Positions 58,203-64,000 of a DNA stretch of 64,000 nt are shown here, one piece after another. This DNA is from Viola odorata (taxonomy: Eukaryota > Streptophyta > Magnoliopsida > Malpighiales > Violaceae), in NCBI GenBank assembly GCA_963691705.1, contig OY829539.1, forward strand, positions 21,002,407-21,066,406, in the 5' to 3' direction. The notes beneath the pieces are model-generated. The model was not told where the DNA came from. It searched no databases and worked only from the letters and a program-made list of their open reading frames with translations. The translations under genes and the position numbers were made by a program. Positions within the stretch are counted from its first letter, which is position 1; every line of letters starts with the position of its first letter.

Positions 58203-58920
58203 CTCCCTCTGTCATTCTTTATCAGTCGTTCTAGCCAAAAAAACCCTTGCCTTCAATTAATTGACGCTGTTGCCATTTCGGTCCACTTTGTTCGAGTTTT
58301 GTCAAAAATGCCCGTCATTTTCATGCTAAGCTACGCGTCATACAAGGCAAAAAAAGAAAACGAAAAACTTAAAGGACCACATTTGAAATTTTTGGGGGAC
58401 ATGGACAGTTTGGTGTCAGAGCAAAAGCTGCAACCTCTTTTCTCTCTCAACTTTCCTCCTCCGATTTCAAATGCAAAATAAAACATGTTTCGACGACATG
58501 ATCACGAAAGTAACCACATATTCTTGCCGAAAATGACGAGGCGAACAGAACACAGGTGGTGGTGGCCAGATCGGAGGCGGGACGCGCCGGCGCGTGGCGG
58601 CACGTGGCCGGAGCTGCGGACGCTTCGGTGGCACGTGGAGGCGATTTGCTGATCGGAATGCCGCCGTTCCACCTGCTCCCGACTCGAGACGTCCTTCCGC
58701 TCCTTTCTGTGGCGGAGGTGAGAACAGGAAACGCCATCAGAGGGAGTATTTTTCGAACAGAATGAGAAAGAAAGAAAAGAGAGAAAGAAAGAAAGAAAAG
58801 AGAGAAAAAAGGAAGAAAGAAAGAGAGGCTGACACGTGGCGGCGAGGCTGACAGCAGTCTACCTTGGCCTTAAACACCGTGATTCACTCCCTCGCGTCCA
58901 TTAAAAAGGGACGGAGGGAG
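58203..58920. mobile_element. Possible Stowaway/mariner-type element with GC-rich core
   Basis: It starts TA-CTCCCTCTGTC and ends GGACGGAGGGAG-TA (TA at 58201-58202 and 58921-58922), consistent with Tc1/mariner-type ends. The inverted identity is limited to about 12 bases. The right end holds its own small hairpin (CTCCCTCGCGTCC ... GGGACGGAGGGAG). The interior contains a GC-rich stretch (58553-58640), a (GAAA)n/(AGAAAG)n tract at 58763-58830, and no recognised protein. It may be two elements side by side. Confidence 0.4.
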
Positions 58921-59443
58921 TATTACATTTACCACTAGTAGGACAGACCATTAACTCTTCAAATTCTTCCAAAAAAACTGAGTGTTAATAATAGTCTCCT
59001 ATTTCCAAAACCTTTTACCCCAATCTAATCTCCCACAAAATTTCAAAACCCCAGCCAATTGCTTAGTCACAAGATGACCAAAAGGGACCAATACGTGGTA
59101 GGTTTCATGCATTTTTCTGACTAAACAAAACTGAGCAAGCTAGATTTTTTTACTTCTAGCAAAATACAATATCATTGCTTGCATAATAACATATTTGGAA
59201 AATGCAATTACATAATATTACACATCAAGTTCCGAACACGGTTAAGTATATAATAGAGAACCAGCACGTAATGGAGTTTTAGCCACAAAATCACACTCGA
59301 GTGCTAGCAAACATGCCAATTAAAGGCGATATTACCACACATTATCAGCTCATCACGGGAAGATCGAGTGGGATCCTGCGTTGATCACCATCAAACAAAA
59401 GTCATATTAGTACTATATTTGGCCGGACTTGTGCTGTTACTTC

Positions 59444-61537
59444 TTACTTTGGTCTAAAGAAAAAGCAACTAAAAATAGTAGTAGCATTTATATTGTTGAG
59501 AAAATTACACTGAGGGATGATCTTCCAACGCTGGTTAACTCCTTTGTTCCATTTCCAGAGCACAATAGTCGTGCCATCATGGACGCCACCCGACCTCTCA
59601 TCACCATGAAAAGCATCCACATTCAGATGGACATTGTTAACCATCCTTATAGTTCTGTAACTATCACCCAAGTCCCTGCTCTGTGTCCACAGTACAGACT
59701 CATCTAGACTGTCTGGATTGTAAGGTATCAGCTGCACCTGCAGAATTATTTTTGTGGGACATGATCAGTGTTGCCTAAATGGAAGAATCAATTCCCCATT
59801 TAAAAAGCCGGAAAAAGAAGGCTATCCTGCAGACACTTTTTCTTTCGTAGAGAACCTACCCCTTTACTTTCCCACTTATGTCCAAAATGTTGATCCACCA
59901 CCCCATTACTCATAAATGGGACCACAATCATACACATACATCAAATGGAGGACATAACGTGAGATACGAGATTCAAGATAAGCCAACTTGAACTGGTTAC
60001 TAACAGGATAGACATCAGGATTGGTAGGTAAGGAGCAACACTGATTGCTTGCTGATTATTAACTTAAAGGGGACTGAAAATCATCTAATTTCAGTTTAAG
60101 CTGTAATGTTGTTTCAATTTGGTGGAAAATCCTTGGCAAACGAAACGAAATGCTTATAGGAAATTTGGACATCAGAAGTTCAAGTTTAGATTGAGCCACA
60201 AGTCTCTTCAGAAAAGAAACTGAGAGACACCATATGTAGTTAGGTTGGTATATAATTGTAAATAACATTTGGCATGATATGAGCAACAACGTACATTCTA
60301 AGAAATACAGAATGCACATGTTTGAGTTAGATTAACTTCCACTCAACATGTTGGTTCCCCAGCTAAAGCTAATAACCTCATATTCATGCGCAGGAACTGA
60401 AAGTTTATGTAATATCTTAGTGGCTTCTCAGTTGTCACACTGATACTTTAAGCTTGTGTTCAATTAATGTAATTCCAATTCATTGTATGTTAGGATAATA
60501 CTTTCTCATGTAAAGACTTCAAAATTGCAGAAGTTAAATGATATCCTAAGAAGTCAGTAAAATATCTTACTGGGTGGGTAGCTCCAATGGAATGCTTCAA
60601 GGCCTGGCCAGTGGCCTTGTTAATTAAAGCAAAGGCAGGGGATCCTTCCTCATCCTTCACTCTTGTACTATACTTCTCATCTTTATACCAGTGCTGCAGC
60701 AAAAGAGATCACACCCAAATCAGATCATATCAATTTGGCCAAAACCCAACAAACAAAAGGCAATTCAGTAGTTAACAAAAAAAAAAAAAAACACAATTGG
60801 GTAAGATCAAGTTAATCATGAAACTAGCAACATGTGTTGAGAAAGAATACTTGGAACTCATCAGATGGATTAGCTGCTGCAAGAATCACTTTCCCCTCTC
60901 TGATACTGAGTAGATAATTAGGCTCAGCCTTGGAATAAACTTTATAAGTTGGTTTATTGGAAAATTGAGAAAATCCAGACTCATGGGTCTGCTGGTAAAT
61001 GGAAGATGGCATATCAGGCCTATAAGAATGATGGGTTTCAGCTGATTCATGAGAAACATGGGTCACATGTGTTGGTGGAGGTGTATAGTTATCGGATCCT
61101 TGATAATTGTAAGAAAAGCCAGGATCTTCGTTGTGGGAAGTGTGGTAGACATGAGTGGTTGCTGGTGGTGGTGGAGGTGCATAGGAGTCAGATCCTTGAT
61201 AATTGTAAGAAAAGTCAGGTTCTTGGCGGTGGGAAGTGTGGTAGACATGAGTGGCTGTTGGCGGTGGTGGAGCATACTCATCAGGGTCCTGATAGGATGG
61301 CCTGTGCGGTGGTGGTGGAGCAAATTCATTTCGGGAATACGGTGGTGGTGGTGGTGGTGGAGCAAATTCATTTCGGGAATACGGTGGTTGTGGTGGAGCA
61401 AATTCATTTTGGGAATACGTTGGTGGTGGTGGATTAAAATCAGGTGGTGGTGGATAGTTTCCTCTTCCGATATCATCATCACCATCGTCTCTACGGTGGT
61501 GGCGAGTGTGAGAGCTATGGCCAAAGGGGAACTCCAT
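59444..61537 (-). CDS. EULS3-type Euonymus-related lectin
   Basis: Three exons: 61537-60851, 60693-60571 and 59737-59444 (introns 157 and 833 bp, both GT-AG, phase 0), giving 367 residues. Residues 1-200 are a Pro-rich, His/Tyr-containing disordered region. It has three PPYSRNEFAPPPP-type repeats and a duplicated block of about 30 residues (ATHVYHTSH ... FSYNYQGSD). From about residue 205 the EUL domain begins: YKVYSKAEPNYLLSIREGKV, HWYKDEKYSTRVKDEEGSPA, FALINKATGQALKHSIGATH, then SVLWTQSRDLGDSYRTIRMV, NNVHLNVDAFHGDE and TTIVLWKWNKGVNQRWKI. EUL proteins are nucleocytoplasmic carbohydrate-binding proteins, induced in Arabidopsis by ABA, osmotic stress and infection. The protein runs about 20 residues past the usual WKI-P end, so the last exon end could differ. 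Otherwise intact. Confidence 0.93.
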
Positions 61538-61609
61538 TGTTGCTGAGGTCTTGTTTCTTCGATCAGTGTCTAAGCCAAAACACCTCTCATCTAAAACTCC
61601 TTTAATTTA

Positions 61610-61789
61610 CTCCACCGCTTCATATTAAATATCATTTTATTTTAAGAAAAAAAATTAATGAAAAAATTAATGACAAGACTATTTTTAATATTAAATAAAT
61701 TAATCATAATTATAAAAAATTATAAAATTAATTTTTATTTGATTAATTTTTTTATATTTAAAATGACATTTAATATAAAATAAAAAGAA
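61610..61789. mobile_element. Stowaway-like MITE just upstream of the EULS3 ATG
   Basis: The left end CTCCACCGCTTCATATTAAATATCATTTT and the right part AAAATGACATTTAATATAAAA... are inverted over at least 20 bases. TA flanks are at 61608-61609 and 61790-61791. It lies 73 bp upstream of the lectin start codon, so it is within the promoter or the 5' untranslated region. The outermost right end is eroded. Confidence 0.6.
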
Positions 61790-62926
61790 TATAATATTAG
61801 ATTGGATTGTGCTGCGTAGCCACTAGGGCTGTACAAAAAACCGATCCAACCCGCCTGACCCATATAACCGCCTGACCCAACCCGTCAAAAAACTATAACC
61901 GCCGTAACCACGAGTAACGGTTATATAACCGACCCATTATAGTTGGGTTGGGTCGGATAGCGGATCGAGTTTTTAAAACCCGCTTATAACCGACCCAACC
62001 CACCTATTAATCCTAACTATATAAACATAAGTAAGTTCATAGCCCTAAAATTAAAAGCCGCTGCCCTCTCCCTGTCCCTCTCTCGGCTCCCTCGCAAACG
62101 CAACCCATCCCAACCAGCAACGACGACGTCGCCTCCCATCCCTCCTCTCTGACCGCCGGCGCCGACGACAAAACCCTCTCCCTCTCCGACCACACCGCCA
62201 CACAGCCACGACCTGTCACCGTCGCCTCCCATCCCTCCTCTCTGACCAGTGACCACATAGCCACGCTGCCGTTCATCATTATCTCTCGCATCCCTTCTTC
62301 CTCCGCTTTGTTTCTAAGGTACCCTTTTTTCTCTACATTAATCATCATCAGTACTCTACATTAATCATCATCAATTCATTTGTTCCTTCATCTCTATTAA
62401 TTAATTAGGGTTTTCTTTCAATTTCAATTGCTTTTCTTCTCTTATGGTTATGGGTCTCCTCCTTGCTAGTAATATCTTCTTATCTGTTAGTAATCAGCCA
62501 CCCATCTTTATTGCTGATATGCTCTCTCCAACCCATCTAGGTTGTTGCCTGTACTCAACTTCCCCCAATGTTACTCCAAAAACAGCAATGAAAAATTCAG
62601 TTCCTCTATATTTTAATTTCTGACTTTGAGTTTTGGGCCAACAGTGAAGGGTGGCTGATTTTAATTTTTGAAACTTCTTAGAAAGAGCTGTTATCATTTT
62701 AGTGGCAATTGATTCTTTGTGGAACAATGCATTGTTACTGCTTGGGTTCCAATAGAAAGAAGCAGTAATGTGATCGGTCATTACAATTTACATGAACCAA
62801 GTTCCAAGAAGCATTATTGTCAACCACATTGTCAACCTCTGTATTTTATTTTTAGTACGTAAAGTGGTAAAATAGTATGAGATTACGTAAAATGGCTCTA
62901 ATTCTTAATTGTTTTATTCATAACAG

Positions 62927-62991
62927 ATGGTTGACGTTGAAATTTCAACCACGTCTGATGCTGGTTCAAATGGTGAGGATCAAGCTCCTAA
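62927..62991 (+). pseudogene. N-terminal relic of a hAT transposase
   Basis: ATG at 62927 reads MVDVEISTTSDAGSNGEDQA and then departs into non-coding sequence. Plant hAT transposases often start with a similar short acidic Ser/Thr-rich leader before the BED zinc finger, which is absent here. The repeated phrase AAAATGGCTCTAATTCTTAATT at 62890 and 62991 flanks this segment, suggesting a local duplication. Assignment is mostly from context. Confidence 0.35.
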
Positions 62992-63937
62992 AATGGCTCT
63001 AATTCTTAATTTTTTTTCCATCATTGTTGTTGTTGGATCTATTATAACACGAATGTGTATCCCCAACGCAAATGATTATCTCTTCTGTTTGGTTGAAGTC
63101 GTGGTGCCACACTCGTGTAGGGGACTGATTGTAGTTGATTCCTGCTCTTCTGTTTTGTTTTGAGATCCTTGTTGCTTTCTATTTTCTTGGTACTGCTGTT
63201 ATGCTTCTGGTCTGCTGGAGTTAGCTGCTGCTGCAGCTGCTCCTGTTGCCTTATCATGCTTATTTAAAAAAATAACATGAATGTGTGAATTTGTATTAAT
63301 GCAATAGTGGTTGGTTGCTCTAAATTGAGAATGAGTGGTCTGTTATAGTTTTTTTCCAAACCCTTGGTCATCCTATAATTCAGCATTTCCCTATTTCACG
63401 CTCACATAAGATTGTTCTTGCAGAGATAAATATTATACCTTCCACTGGATTCTTTCATCTGTACTACACAAGCTGATCAAAACTGAAATTTGTGGCAGGT
63501 TAAAGGTGAAAAGAAGTGAAGGAAATTTGTATGCATTTTGTGCCTTTTGAACTTGCATAGCCAGCCATGATCTTGTGCTCGCATTGCTTAACTAGTTGGC
63601 ATGTATGCTCCTTACCATAATCTAGAAAATACAGTTGAAGGAGATCAGCTAGATGCTATATGGCATCCACTGCCATTCAGCAGATACGACCACCTTGCCA
63701 AATACAAATGTATTTACAATGTATTTTTAGTTTTTCTTGTAATGAAGTGATTTTACTTCGACATCGCACTTGATCTTTTGGATGTTTAAATTAGAATGGA
63801 GTTGTATTTGCACTTGATCTTTTGGTTGTTTAAATTAGAATAGAGTTGTATTTGGTTTGAATATTACAGCTGCACTTGATCTTTTGGCCAAAATGTTGGA
63901 TTTTAGGCTAAAATATTATAGAATTTTTTAGCATTCC
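62992..63937. other. Non-coding interior of the right-hand hAT element
   Basis: No transposase domain was recognised. A tandem duplication, GCACTTGATCTTTTGG(A/T)TGTTTAAATTAGAAT, occurs near 63766 and 63810 with a third partial copy near 63872. Confidence 0.45.
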
Positions 63938-64000
63938 TATAACCGCCTATAACCGCCAACCCGCGGTTAACCGCCTATAACCGCCAGTTGCGGGTTGAGC

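Larger units (their letters stand above)
61824..64000 (+). mobile_element. hAT element, left part; runs off the window
   Basis: Terminus TAGGGCTGTACAAAA is followed by many copies of ATAACCGCC and ACCCAACCCG words. The same words return densely at 63938-64000 (CCTATAACCGCC three times), marking the opposite subterminal region, so the element probably ends shortly after 64000. GTAGCCAC (61816-61823) would be the left target duplication. The middle looks like a leader (62040-62330), a short first transposase exon (62927), then untranslated sequence. The bulk of the transposase is missing. Confidence 0.72.

Noticed and set aside
60949..61546. Long plus-strand and alternative minus-strand frames over the lectin first exon
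   Set aside because: They are shadows of the Pro-rich repeat-coding exon of EULS3 and rich in Trp/Val or His/Leu runs. The EULS3 frame alone continues through conserved spliced exons.

Overview
The window is plant nuclear DNA, and the gene families point to a eudicot. It is AT-rich. It carries a spliced NAC transcription factor gene, a spliced EULS3-type Euonymus-related lectin gene, decayed GDSL-lipase and GH17 beta-1,3-glucanase genes, and a dense mixture of plant transposons (Athila- and Tat-lineage Ty3/gypsy, hAT, PIF/Harbinger, Stowaway). No species can be named from the sequence alone.

Layout. 1-12 kb is repeat-rich intergenic DNA: a complete non-autonomous hAT element (1263-2102), an LTR remnant, a poly(A)-ended retroposon tail, a CCCGATAG-rich stretch and a minus-strand Ty3/gypsy protease relic (about 7243-7756). 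12.3-13.9 kb holds the intact NAC gene on the minus strand with a TATA box near 14050. 14-25.8 kb is intergenic, with a three-arm fold-back element (16704-17459), two Stowaway MITEs, a second hAT derivative that keeps the last transposase exon (20053-20891), and a dead PIF/Harbinger element (about 22726-24146).

25.8-50.9 kb is one nested retrotransposon block. The outer element is an Athila-lineage Ty3/gypsy element on the plus strand (25820-50940, TSD GCTAC, 1.58-kb LTRs, tRNA-Asp primer site, gag-pol, env-like ORF). Its integrase is split by a second, much younger Tat-lineage element on the minus strand (32276-44209, TSD TACGC, two 3483-bp LTRs differing at six sites, tRNA-Arg primer site). 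The younger element has lost most of pol, yet it moved recently, so it was presumably mobilised in trans. Its 3' untranslated part holds tandem arrays that look like embryonic satellites.

51-64 kb holds a third hAT element with a 20-bp minisatellite (51201-52264), a hairpin MITE (about 52980-53335), a GDSL lipase pseudogene interrupted by repeats including a Stowaway MITE (54184-55534), a frameshifted GH17 glucanase pseudogene with its TATA box still in place (55871-57002, minus), more Stowaway MITEs, the EULS3 lectin gene (59444-61537, minus) with a Stowaway element just upstream of its start codon, and the left part of a fourth hAT element (61824 to the window end).

Only the NAC and EULS3 genes look functional. 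Both families are linked elsewhere to stress and senescence responses, but nothing here shows that these two act together. The most informative signals are in the transposons: a trans-mobilised Tat derivative, satellite-like arrays sharing a motif with the LTR, and premature stops in the Athila copy that are almost all TAG, as expected from decay of methylated CAG sites.
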